Positions 1 through 5,460 of a stretch of DNA of 6,010 nt are shown one piece after another (position 1 is the first letter of the stretch; each line of letters opens with the position of its first letter). Below the pieces are notes generated by a model. It was not told the origin of the DNA, did no database searches, and was given only the letters and a program-made list of their open reading frames with translations. The translations under genes and the position numbers were made by a program. Source of the DNA: Clostridia bacterium (GTDB lineage Bacteria > Bacillota > Peptococcia > Peptococcales > SKKY01); assembly GCA_007123515.1 (NCBI GenBank), contig SKKY01000012.1, forward strand, positions 1 to 6,010, given 5' to 3'.

Positions 1-19
1 AAACTAATTACAAACTATT

Positions 20-47
20 AAAAAGAGACCTTCGGGTCTCTTTTTTT
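20..47 (+). terminator. Rho-independent terminator of an unseen upstream gene
   Basis: A perfect 6-bp stem (GAGACC at 25-30 with GGTCTC at 35-40) closes a TTCG loop in C(UUCG)G context, a very stable RNA tetraloop. It is followed by seven Ts (41-47). Five As at 20-24 lengthen the stem by pairing with the Ts, so it might also work weakly on the other strand. Whatever gene it ends lies left of the window; bases 1-19 show no recognisable coding sequence. Confidence 0.92.
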
Positions 48-74
48 CTACATAAATATATATAAGGAGGCCCT

Positions 75-497
75 ATGCTGACGATAGAAGAGATAAAGGA
101 AATATTACCACATCGGTATCCTTTTTTATTAGTTGATCGTGTGATTAGCTTTGAAGAAGATAAAAATATTGTGGCTTTAAAAAACGTGACAGCTAACGAA
201 GAGTTTTTTAATGGTCACTTCCCTGAAAAACCGGTTATGCCAGGAGTCTTAATTGTTGAAGCTCTTGCACAAACCGGAGCGATTCTTGTCCTGATGAAAC
301 CGGAAAATAAAGGGAAAATTACTTTTTTTGCAGGGATAGACAACCTTAGGTTTAAAAAACAGGTAGTGCCCGGAGACCAGCTAAAACTTGAAATTGAAGT
401 TGTCAGGCTAAAATCCAGTGCCGGAAAGTGCAAAGCCATGGCAACCGTTGATGGTGATGTGGTTTGCCAGGGAGAAATTATGTTTATGATAGGCTAA
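75..497 (+). CDS. fabZ: FabZ, (3R)-hydroxyacyl-ACP dehydratase
   Basis: This cytoplasmic hot-dog-fold enzyme removes water from (3R)-hydroxyacyl-ACP in each cycle of type II fatty acid synthesis. The 140-aa length is usual for FabZ. The N-terminal signature LPHRYPFLLVDRV lies at residues 11-23. The active-site segment NGHFPEKPVMPGVL (47-59) carries the likely catalytic His48, and Glu62 follows in VEALAQ; the 14-residue spacing matches characterised FabZ enzymes. The lack of a FabA-like extension favours FabZ over FabA. The ATG is fixed by a strong AAGGAGG (64-70), though the 4-nt gap is short. Other fab genes are not in view. The gene begins only 27 nt after the upstream terminator's T tract and no promoter fits in between, so its transcription start is unclear. 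It probably forms a short unit of its own, since a separate promoter follows it. Confidence 0.96.
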   Translation: MLTIEEIKEILPHRYPFLLVDRVISFEEDKNIVALKNVTANEEFFNGHFPEKPVMPGVLIVEALAQTGAILVLMKPENKGKITFFAGIDNLRFKKQVVPGDQLKLEIEVVRLKSSAGKCKAMATVDGDVVCQGEIMFMIG

Positions 498-514
498 TTC
501 TGTTTATAATACCA

Positions 515-543
515 TTGAATAAATTTATCTAATAAGATATAAT
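515..543 (+). promoter_or_regulatory. Sigma-A-type promoter for the wecA/tagO-like gene
   Basis: TTGAAT (515-520) is followed by exactly 17 bp and a consensus TATAAT (538-543). Transcription would start near 550, giving a leader of about 34 nt with AGAGGA (573-578) as ribosome site before the ATG at 584. The motifs are seen directly; promoter activity is inferred. Confidence 0.7.
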
Positions 544-549
544 TTATTC
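517..549. repeat. 33-nt inverted repeat overlapping the wecA/tagO promoter
   Basis: GAATAAATT (517-525) pairs with AATTTATTC (541-549), and TATCT (526-530) pairs with AGATA (535-539), around a 4-nt AATA centre. Only T540 is unpaired, giving 14 pairs with one bulge. The repeat covers most of the -35, the spacer and the -10. It could be an operator for a dimeric repressor or an AT-rich hairpin at the 3' end of the fabZ message. There is no T tract after it, so it is a poor intrinsic terminator. Confidence 0.6.
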
Positions 550-583
550 TTGATACATCATATTATAAAAAAAGAGGACTATT

Positions 584-1639
584 ATGGAAATGAAATATAT
601 CGGCGCAATTATCTTTGCATATTTTGTTGTGCTTATGTTAGTGCCGCAGGTTATTACACTGGCTAACAGAATTGGTGCGGTGGATATCCCTTGTGAAAGA
701 AAAGTTCATGCTACACCTGTACCAAGAATTGGTGGATTGGCCATCTATTTTGGATATATCGTATCTGTCATGTTGTTTGTTCCTTCTTCAACGATGAAGA
801 TAGGGATCATTCTAGCCAGCACTCTTATCGTTCTCGTTGGTATTTTCGATGATCTGTATAACATATCTCCGAGGAAGAAGCTTCTAGGACAATTCGCAGC
901 CGCTTTTCTACTGACCATGTTTGGCATTCAGATTGGTTTTATCTCAAATCCAATGGGTGGTACGATGGATCTTGGTTATCTTGCCATACCTTTTACTATT
1001 TTTTGGATTGTTGGAGTCACCAATGCCGTTAATTTAATTGATGGTCTTGATGGCCTTGCTGCCGGAACTTCAGCGATAGCTGCAACCATTCTAGCGATTG
1101 TCGCCTACTTACAGGGTATCGAAAACATTGCTTTCTTAGCGATGATCCTAGCAGCCAGCAGTGCGGCGTTTTTGAAATATAATTTTAATCCGGCTAGAAT
1201 CTTTATGGGTGACACGGGATCAATGTTTCTAGGCTTAAATCTGGCCATTATCTCAGTCATGAGTGTGACAAAAAGTATCGCCGTCTTATCGATCTTTGTT
1301 CCAATTATCATCCTGGGTGTTCCTTTATTTGACACACTATTTGCAATTATTAGACGTATCCAGAACAATCAACCGATCTTTAAAGCGGATAAAGAACATC
1401 TTCACCACTGCTTATTAAACAAAGGGATTTCCCATAAAAACACCGTTCTTTTAATCTATTGTATTAATATCATTCTCGGTGGATCCGCAATACTGCTTTC
1501 TAACTTAACCCAGAACCAGGGAATCCTTCTAGTTACCGTTTTATCTCTTGCGATCTATACCGGCGCCCAAAACCTGGGTGTACTAAAAGAAATCCGGTTA
1601 CCAGGCATCTTACCTAAACTTAAAAAAGTAAAGAAATAA
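584..1639 (+). CDS. wecA: WecA/TagO-type undecaprenyl-phosphate GlcNAc-1-phosphate transferase
   Basis: This polytopic membrane enzyme of the MraY/WecA (PNPT) family moves a sugar-1-phosphate, probably GlcNAc-1-P, from a UDP-sugar to undecaprenyl phosphate on the cytoplasmic face. In Gram-positives this starts wall teichoic acid or related cell-wall glycopolymers. The 351-aa length fits, with about ten hydrophobic spans. Family motifs appear in order: CERKVHATPVPRIGG (37-51), GIFDD with Asp89-Asp90, NAVNLIDGLDGLAAG (147-161, with Asp153 and Asp156), FNPARIFMGDTGS (201-213, with Asp210), and HLHHCLLNKG (272-281). The HxHH loop and overall pattern favour WecA/TagO over MraY, and the gene lies outside any visible mur cluster. 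The C-terminus is a short basic tail (KLKKVKK). The ATG has AGAGGA six bases upstream. The exact sugar substrate cannot be read from the sequence. Confidence 0.92.
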   Translation: MEMKYIGAIIFAYFVVLMLVPQVITLANRIGAVDIPCERKVHATPVPRIGGLAIYFGYIVSVMLFVPSSTMKIGIILASTLIVLVGIFDDLYNISPRKKLLGQFAAAFLLTMFGIQIGFISNPMGGTMDLGYLAIPFTIFWIVGVTNAVNLIDGLDGLAAGTSAIAATILAIVAYLQGIENIAFLAMILAASSAAFLKYNFNPARIFMGDTGSMFLGLNLAIISVMSVTKSIAVLSIFVPIIILGVPLFDTLFAIIRRIQNNQPIFKADKEHLHHCLLNKGISHKNTVLLIYCINIILGGSAILLSNLTQNQGILLVTVLSLAIYTGAQNLGVLKEIRLPGILPKLKKVKK

Positions 1640-1644
1640 CGCAT

Positions 1645-1670
1645 AATGGCTCTGCTTAGGCAGGGCCATT
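1645..1670 (+). terminator. Hairpin after the wecA/tagO-like gene, possible weak terminator
   Basis: An 11-bp stem (1645-1655 with 1660-1670, one G-T pair) closes a TTAG loop, starting 5 nt after the stop codon. The stem is GC-rich in the middle, but the following GATTATTTCC is a poor U tract. Termination may be partial, or the hairpin may protect the 3' end of the message. Confidence 0.55.
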
Positions 1671-1739
1671 GATTATTTCCACAAAAAAAAGGGTATAGTA
1701 CTACCTGTAATGAAAAAAGTAAACATACTATGAAAGGGA

Positions 1740-1768
1740 TTGACAAGAACTGACCGGTCAGTCATAAT
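1740..1768 (+). promoter_or_regulatory. Strong sigma-A-type promoter for the TolC-like gene
   Basis: A perfect TTGACA (1740-1745), a 17-bp spacer and CATAAT (1763-1768, five of six consensus) are present. Start is predicted near 1775, giving a leader of about 28 nt. The strong promoter and the operator-like palindrome filling its spacer suggest a gene that is normally repressed and can be induced. Confidence 0.82.
1749..1762. promoter_or_regulatory. Perfect 14-bp palindrome in the promoter spacer, TetR-type operator candidate
   Basis: ACTGACCGGTCAGT is self-complementary over all 14 bases and lies exactly between the -35 and -10 elements. A dimer bound here would block RNA polymerase. The TGACCGGTCA core resembles operators of TetR/AcrR-family repressors, which often control efflux genes. 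No tetR gene is in the window, so the regulator is inferred from site form and position only. Confidence 0.72.
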
Positions 1769-1802
1769 TTGCTTAGTTAAATGATAAAGAGGAGAGCTAC
1801 AT

Positions 1803-2903
1803 ATGAAAAATAAATTAAAAACCCTGATAACCATAGTCTTAATCTTAAGCCTTGCCATACCTTTTTCGGCTGTTGCTGCAGAAGAGGAAGAAAAAGTCTA
1901 TACCCTTGAAGAAGTCATAGAAAGAGGTTTGGATAGAAGCCTGCGGATTAAAAGTACAGAATATGATCTTGACAGTGTAGAAATAGTTCGTGATAAAGCT
2001 AACATTAACCTTACCTTTATCCCAACGGAACAATTCTTTACGACCCCTGGCCCGATGATTGCTTACAGACAGAAGAGAGCCTTAGACAGAGCCTATGAAA
2101 GCACCAGAGATACGCTGGAAATGGAAATTGATTCGGTCAGGTTTGACCTTATTAAAAAATACCAGGCACTTCTAGAAGCAATACAGGATGTTCAGCAGGC
2201 AGAAAAAGAGAGACACATACAAGACGTTCTATACAACATTTCCACTATGCGCAGCCGTCTGGGTTTAATCAGTGATATTGAAGCGACTTCATCGAGTCAG
2301 CTTTTTGAAATGGCCAGATCCAATCTAAGAGCCAAGCAAAACGAACTTGATAAAGCTTATCAGAACCTGAATGCGCTAATCGGCTTTGAGCCAGAAGAAC
2401 GCTATCAGATCGAAGAAAGCACCTTTGCTGATATCAGCCAGGAGTTAACAGATTCCGATCTGATTCGTCTAAAGTCTCTTGGCCGTGAAGGTCTGTTAAT
2501 AAGGATTCTGGATAGGGGATTAGAACAAACTGAGTTCGAATACAATTTCTATGTCTTTAATGATCCCAGCTCAAAACCCTTAGAAGCCATTGAAAAAGAC
2601 ATTAAATCCGAAGAAGCCAATATTGAAAGTACTAAAAGAAGTCTTGAAGAAGCTACCAGAAACCTGTTTTTTAACGCCCAGCAAATTCAAAAAAACTATA
2701 ACGATCTGCAAATGAAGCACAGCACCGATCAGTTACTTCACAGGATCAAACAAATACAGCTTGATCTGGGGATGATTACCAAAACTGAACTGATGCAATC
2801 AGAAAAAACATTACTTGAAAATGAGGCTAATTTTGTCTCCCTAAGAAACGCTTTCAATGAAATTATGTTTATGCTCCATTATCCCCATGTAACCAGCAGA
2901 TAA
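1803..2903 (+). CDS. Secreted TolC/OEP-family protein, shortened
   Basis: A signal peptide (basic MKNKLK, hydrophobic 8-20, likely cleavage after AVA or AVAA near residue 25-26) leads into a mostly helical 340-residue mature protein. TolC-family features are two related halves. One ends in GLISDIEATSSSQLFEMA...LNALIG (154-194). The other ends in LGMITKTELMQSEKTLLENEANFVSLRNAF (322-351, written here with its key residues Gly323, Thr328, Glu329 and Asn340). Canonical members have about 400-470 residues and a long beta-hairpin in each half. Here the first hairpin region is reduced to about 67-90 and the second to about 248-258, so an outer-membrane barrel looks unlikely. A role in efflux or export with an RND- or ABC-type pump is inferred from family and from the operator-like promoter, but no pump or adaptor gene is adjacent. 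AGGAG (1790-1794) sits 8 nt before the ATG. The gene has its own promoter and terminator. Confidence 0.8.
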   Translation: MKNKLKTLITIVLILSLAIPFSAVAAEEEEKVYTLEEVIERGLDRSLRIKSTEYDLDSVEIVRDKANINLTFIPTEQFFTTPGPMIAYRQKRALDRAYESTRDTLEMEIDSVRFDLIKKYQALLEAIQDVQQAEKERHIQDVLYNISTMRSRLGLISDIEATSSSQLFEMARSNLRAKQNELDKAYQNLNALIGFEPEERYQIEESTFADISQELTDSDLIRLKSLGREGLLIRILDRGLEQTEFEYNFYVFNDPSSKPLEAIEKDIKSEEANIESTKRSLEEATRNLFFNAQQIQKNYNDLQMKHSTDQLLHRIKQIQLDLGMITKTELMQSEKTLLENEANFVSLRNAFNEIMFMLHYPHVTSR

Positions 2904-2911
2904 TAATCCAG

Positions 2912-2943
2912 GCTGACATCACTTTGTTTGATGTCAGCTTTTT
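2912..2943 (+). terminator. Rho-independent terminator of the TolC-like gene
   Basis: GCTGACATCA (2912-2921) pairs perfectly with TGATGTCAGC (2929-2938) around a 7-nt loop, followed by TTTTT (2939-2943). It lies 8 nt after the stop codon and separates this gene from the two-component operon. Confidence 0.92.
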
Positions 2944-2955
2944 ATGTCCGACTAT

Positions 2956-3048
2956 AGTCCTTTATCATCTGGATAAAAGGATTATGTTTGTTTACCTTAC
3001 TTAAAAAATATATAATATTACAGTGATATGATTACATAATAAAGGACT
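2956..3048 (+). promoter_or_regulatory. Inverted repeats upstream of the kinase gene, one complementary to its ribosome site
   Basis: AGTCCTTTAT (2956-2965) is the exact complement of ATAAAGGACT (3039-3048), which contains the AAGGA ribosome site of the kinase. The same left arm can instead pair locally: TCCTTTATC (2958-2966) with GATAAAAGGA (2972-2981, one extra A). The local repeat lies just upstream of the candidate -35 and could be a regulator site. The long-range pairing could form only in RNA that starts upstream, such as read-through from the TolC-like gene. The pairings are seen; function is speculative. Confidence 0.35.
2988..3016 (+). promoter_or_regulatory. Candidate promoter for the degS-degU operon
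   Basis: A consensus TATAAT (3011-3016) has TTGTTT (2988-2993) 17 bp upstream, which matches TTGACA only in its first three bases. Start would be near 3023, with a leader of about 33 nt. The weak -35 suggests modest or activator-dependent expression. Confidence 0.5.
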
Positions 3049-3055
3049 GAAGAGA

Positions 3056-4201
3056 TTGGCCGCTAACAAGCTACCGGATACCATTGAACAAGTGATTGAA
3101 AAAACCATTGAGACTATTGAAAGCTGTAAAAATGATCTGCTTGATATTTCGCTGGCGACGCAGCAGGAGTCCGATGAAATCAGAATTAAGCTAATGGAAA
3201 TCAAACAGGAAGTGATTGATGTCATTGATGAACTCGATGATCTTCAAAAAAAGGAAAAGCTTGCCCGTGTCCGCTTACTAAATGTCAGTAAGAACCTGCG
3301 GGACTATACCGAAGAAGACATTCGAGATGCCTATGAAAAGGCTAACACCCTGCAGGTTAAGGTTCGTTTGTTAAAAAACAAAGAAAAAGACCTAATCGCT
3401 CAGCGCACTGCTCTTGAATACCAGGTGGTTAAGAACAAAGATAAACTGGCCAAAGCCGAAAAAGCCAACATGCAAATCGGAATTGCTTTGGAATATTTAA
3501 AAATTGATTTGGGTAACGAGGAAAAAGCCGATAACCCCAGGGAAAACTTAGGCGCCAAAGTCATCATTGCCCAGGAAAAAGAAAGACTGCGCCTGGCCCG
3601 TGAAATCCATGATGGCCCGGCTCAGGCCATGGCCAATATCATTATCCGGGCCGAATACTGTGAAAAGCTTTTTGATAAAAATATTGCCTTAGCCAAACAG
3701 GAATTACAGAAGATAAAGGAGCAGATCCGGACAGACTTAAAAGACATCAGAAAAATCATCTACAACCTTCGTCCGATGACCCTGGATGACCTTGGTTTAG
3801 TGCCAACGCTAACCCGAATGGTGGAAGAATTAAATGGCCGGCAAACTAACGTCAAAATCAATCTTGATCTGGTTAATCTAAAAGATCGCCTGCCATCTGT
3901 TTATGAGGTAGCCATCTTTAGAATCATTCAGGAAGCCTTAAACAACATCTTTAAACATTCCGAGGCTGTAACGGCTACAATAAAGATTAAAAGAGAAAGA
4001 GACCTGATTACCTTAGAGATCACAGATGATGGTAAAGGATTTGCCTATGAACAGCTGACCACAGGCAATGAGTCAGAAGGTTTTGGCCTGCTGGGCATGA
4101 TCGAACGAGTTGATTTAATCGGAGGAGAAATTGATATTTCATCCGAGGAAAATATAGGGACAACCATTACCGTCGAATTCAGAATAACAGGAGGAAAATA
4201 A
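3056..4201 (+). CDS. degS: DegS-like cytoplasmic sensor histidine kinase
   Basis: This soluble kinase autophosphorylates on histidine and passes phosphate to the response regulator encoded next. It has 381 aa, close to Bacillus DegS, and no membrane span. Residues 1-160 are charged and helical, like the DegS coiled-coil sensor domain. The HisKA_3 dimer domain has AREIHDGPAQAMAN (181-194) with phospho-acceptor His185. The HDxxxQ pattern (His185, Asp186, Gln190) is linked to phosphatase activity in this family, so it may work both ways. IIYNLRPMTLDDLGLVPTL (234-252) is highly DegS-like. The ATP domain has QEALNNIFKHS (292-302), DDGKGF (324-329) and GFGLLGM (342-348). The start is TTG with AGGA (3043-3046) 9 nt upstream; an in-frame stop at 3029-3031 precludes an upstream ATG, and the next in-frame ATG would remove 46 residues. 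Its stop overlaps the next start (TAATG). The signal sensed is unknown. Confidence 0.93.
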   Translation: MAANKLPDTIEQVIEKTIETIESCKNDLLDISLATQQESDEIRIKLMEIKQEVIDVIDELDDLQKKEKLARVRLLNVSKNLRDYTEEDIRDAYEKANTLQVKVRLLKNKEKDLIAQRTALEYQVVKNKDKLAKAEKANMQIGIALEYLKIDLGNEEKADNPRENLGAKVIIAQEKERLRLAREIHDGPAQAMANIIIRAEYCEKLFDKNIALAKQELQKIKEQIRTDLKDIRKIIYNLRPMTLDDLGLVPTLTRMVEELNGRQTNVKINLDLVNLKDRLPSVYEVAIFRIIQEALNNIFKHSEAVTATIKIKRERDLITLEITDDGKGFAYEQLTTGNESEGFGLLGMIERVDLIGGEIDISSEENIGTTITVEFRITGGK

Positions 4202-4836
4202 TGATCCATGTGTTAATTGCGGATGATCATCCTTTAATCAGAGAGGGATTATCGAAAATATTATCATTAGATGAACAGATAAAGGTGATTGGAGAGGCCA
4301 AGGATGGTCGTGAAGCGGTTAAGATGACGATGAAAAACTACCCTCATGTAGTCTTAATGGATATCAATATGCCGAATATGAATGGCATTGAAGCCACTCG
4401 AGTAATAAAGAATGAATTACCACAAACCGGTGTCATAGCCTTAACCATTCATGATGGGCAGGAATACGTTCAGGAAATGCTAGAATCCGGAGCCTCCGGT
4501 TTTCTGTTAAAAGATGTAGAACCCGAAATCCTTGTTAAATCCGTCAAAGAAGTTGCAGCCGGCAAATCACTATTTGATGATCATCAGCTATCACAAAAAT
4601 CCGGATCAAAAATCTTTTACAAAAAAGAAGATGGCCTTGAACAACTAACCAAAAGAGAACTCGATGTCTTGCATCTGATTGCTAAAGGCATGAATAACAA
4701 AGACATTGCTGAGGCATTGTTTATCAGTGAAAAAACGGTTAAAAACCATCTGACCAATATCTTTAAAAAGATCAACGTCGATGACCGTACCCAGGCAGCT
4801 CTCTTTGCTCTAAAAAAAGGGCTTGTCAAGCTTTAA
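4201..4836 (+). CDS. degU: DegU-like NarL/FixJ-family response regulator
   Basis: This DNA-binding regulator is phosphorylated by the kinase just upstream. The receiver domain (about 1-120) has acidic Asp8 and Asp9, phospho-acceptor Asp54 in LMDINMPNMNG, Thr82 and Lys104. The LuxR-type helix-turn-helix (about 147-211) contains LTKRELDVLHLIAKG and SEKTVKNHLTNIFKK (176-190), then VDDRTQAALFA as in DegU. At 211 aa it is slightly shorter than Bacillus DegU (about 229), mainly in the linker (about 124-146). The ATG shares one base with the kinase stop, and a strong AGGAGG (4189-4194) lies six bases before it within the kinase's last codons, so translation is probably coupled. In Bacillus the pair controls exoenzymes, motility and competence; the targets here are unknown. 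NarL-family relatives such as LiaR or VraR are possible, but the kinase sequence favours DegU. Confidence 0.92.
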   Translation: MIHVLIADDHPLIREGLSKILSLDEQIKVIGEAKDGREAVKMTMKNYPHVVLMDINMPNMNGIEATRVIKNELPQTGVIALTIHDGQEYVQEMLESGASGFLLKDVEPEILVKSVKEVAAGKSLFDDHQLSQKSGSKIFYKKEDGLEQLTKRELDVLHLIAKGMNNKDIAEALFISEKTVKNHLTNIFKKINVDDRTQAALFALKKGLVKL

Positions 4837-4846
4837 GCTTGACAAG
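4822..4846. terminator. Perfect hairpin spanning the degU-like stop codon
   Basis: CTTGTCAAGC (4822-4831) pairs with GCTTGACAAG (4837-4846). The TAA stop (4834-4836) sits in the 5-nt loop, so the last codons form the left arm. On the + strand no T tract follows. On the - strand the stem is followed by CCC and seven Ts (complement of 4812-4818), so it would work better as a terminator for antisense transcription. On the + strand it may mark or protect the 3' end of the operon message. The right arm also holds the greA -35. Confidence 0.6.
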
Positions 4847-4867
4847 GGTTAAAATATAAACTAGAAT
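4839..4867 (+). promoter_or_regulatory. Sigma-A-type promoter for greA-lysS
   Basis: A perfect TTGACA (4839-4844), a 17-bp spacer and TAGAAT (4862-4867, five of six consensus) are present. Start is predicted near 4874, giving a leader of about 88 nt. The -35 begins 3 bases after the degU-like stop codon, inside the hairpin's right arm. Confidence 0.78.
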
Positions 4868-4886
4868 AATTTCTAAATATAAACTA
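4852..4886 (+). repeat. Two exact 12-nt direct repeats at the greA promoter
   Basis: AAATATAAACTA occurs at 4852-4863 and 4875-4886, 23 nt apart start to start. The first copy runs from the spacer into the -10 and the second starts at the predicted transcription start. The spacing is near two helical turns, as for paired protein sites. The sequence is AT-rich, so chance is not excluded. Confidence 0.5.
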
Positions 4887-4895
4887 TGGTTAGGC

Positions 4896-4947
4896 AAGCA
4901 CTGCATTGTAAAAAAATGCGGTGCTTATTCTAATATATAGGAATAAG
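4896..4947 (+). promoter_or_regulatory. greA 5' leader with two competing hairpins
   Basis: Hairpin A pairs 4896-4907 with 4915-4926 (12 pairs, one G-T; AAGCAC with GTGCTT at the base). Hairpin B pairs CTTATTC (4924-4930) with GAATAAG (4941-4947), covering the first half of the AAGGAG ribosome site (4945-4950). They share bases 4924-4926, so they cannot both form fully. Hairpin A is clearly stronger and would leave the ribosome site mostly free. No strong U tract follows A. No known riboswitch class was recognised. Confidence 0.5.
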
Positions 4948-4961
4948 GAGCGTTACGATTC

Positions 4962-5438
4962 ATGGAAAAAGAAGTTCTATTGACTCAGGAGGGGTTTGAT
5001 AAACTCGAAGCTGAGCTGGAGACACTAAAAACCGTAAAAAGAAAAGAAATAGCCGAAAGAATCAAACAGGCGATCGCCTATGGCGATATCAGCGAGAACT
5101 CAGAATATGATGAAGCTAAAAATGAGCAGGCCTTTATTGAAGGCCGTATTGTAACCGTAGAAGGCATGCTTAGGAATGCAAAAATCATTAAGGATGAAGA
5201 TAGAGAAGAAGGAAAAGTGTCCTTAGGATCTAAAGTAAAGGTCTTAGATTATGATTTTGATGAAGAGATTGTCTACAAGCTTGTCGGTTCCGCAGAGGCT
5301 GACCCATTAGCCGACTTAATCTCCAATGAGTCCCCGTTGGGTGCAGCCTTACTGAATAAGACTATTGGTGAAGAGGTAGAAATAGAAGCCCCTGCCGGTA
5401 AATTTAAATACAAAATATTAGACATTATGAACGACTAG
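4962..5438 (+). CDS. greA: GreA transcription elongation factor
   Basis: GreA enters the secondary channel of RNA polymerase and stimulates cleavage of backtracked RNA, rescuing stalled complexes. The 158-aa length is typical. The N-terminal helical hairpin (about 1-75) begins KEVLLTQEGFDKLEAELE and carries the tip motif YGDISENSEYDEAKNEQ (40-56), whose acidic Asp42 and Glu45 match the catalytic-tip acids of GreA (Asp41/Glu44 in E. coli). The C-terminal FKBP-like domain ends with ISNESPLGAALLNKTIGEEV (120-139) and a final beta segment. The AAGGAG (4945-4950) is 11 nt from the ATG, rather long, but no better start exists in frame and the protein N-terminus matches the family. It is the first gene of a unit with lysS, 22 nt downstream, a pairing common in Firmicutes. 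Confidence 0.96.
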   Translation: MEKEVLLTQEGFDKLEAELETLKTVKRKEIAERIKQAIAYGDISENSEYDEAKNEQAFIEGRIVTVEGMLRNAKIIKDEDREEGKVSLGSKVKVLDYDFDEEIVYKLVGSAEADPLADLISNESPLGAALLNKTIGEEVEIEAPAGKFKYKILDIMND

Positions 5439-5460
5439 CTAAAGTGGGAAGGAAGACAAT

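Noticed and set aside
215..439. Open frame on the - strand inside fabZ, and similar - strand frames within the other genes
   Set aside because: They lie opposite well-recognised genes, have no convincing ribosome sites, and their translations show no domain I recognise.
481..510. Direct repeat TGTTTATGAT / TGTTTATAAT 20 nt apart across the fabZ stop codon, with a TATAAT at 505-510
   Set aside because: One copy is coding sequence for the fabZ C-terminus and no acceptable -35 sits at the right distance. The promoter at 515-543 is far better.
1692..1705. GGTA...TACC partial palindrome next to a run of eight As, possible - strand terminator
   Set aside because: Only four base pairs form, the next two positions mismatch, and there is no - strand gene for it to end.
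2991..3016. TTTACC as -35 for the kinase promoter
   Set aside because: The spacer to TATAAT would be only 14 bp, too short for a sigma-A-type promoter. TTGTTT at 17 bp is preferred.
5439..5460. T-box or other riboswitch ahead of lysS
   Set aside because: The gap after greA is only 22 nt and holds just the ribosome site. A leader element would not fit.
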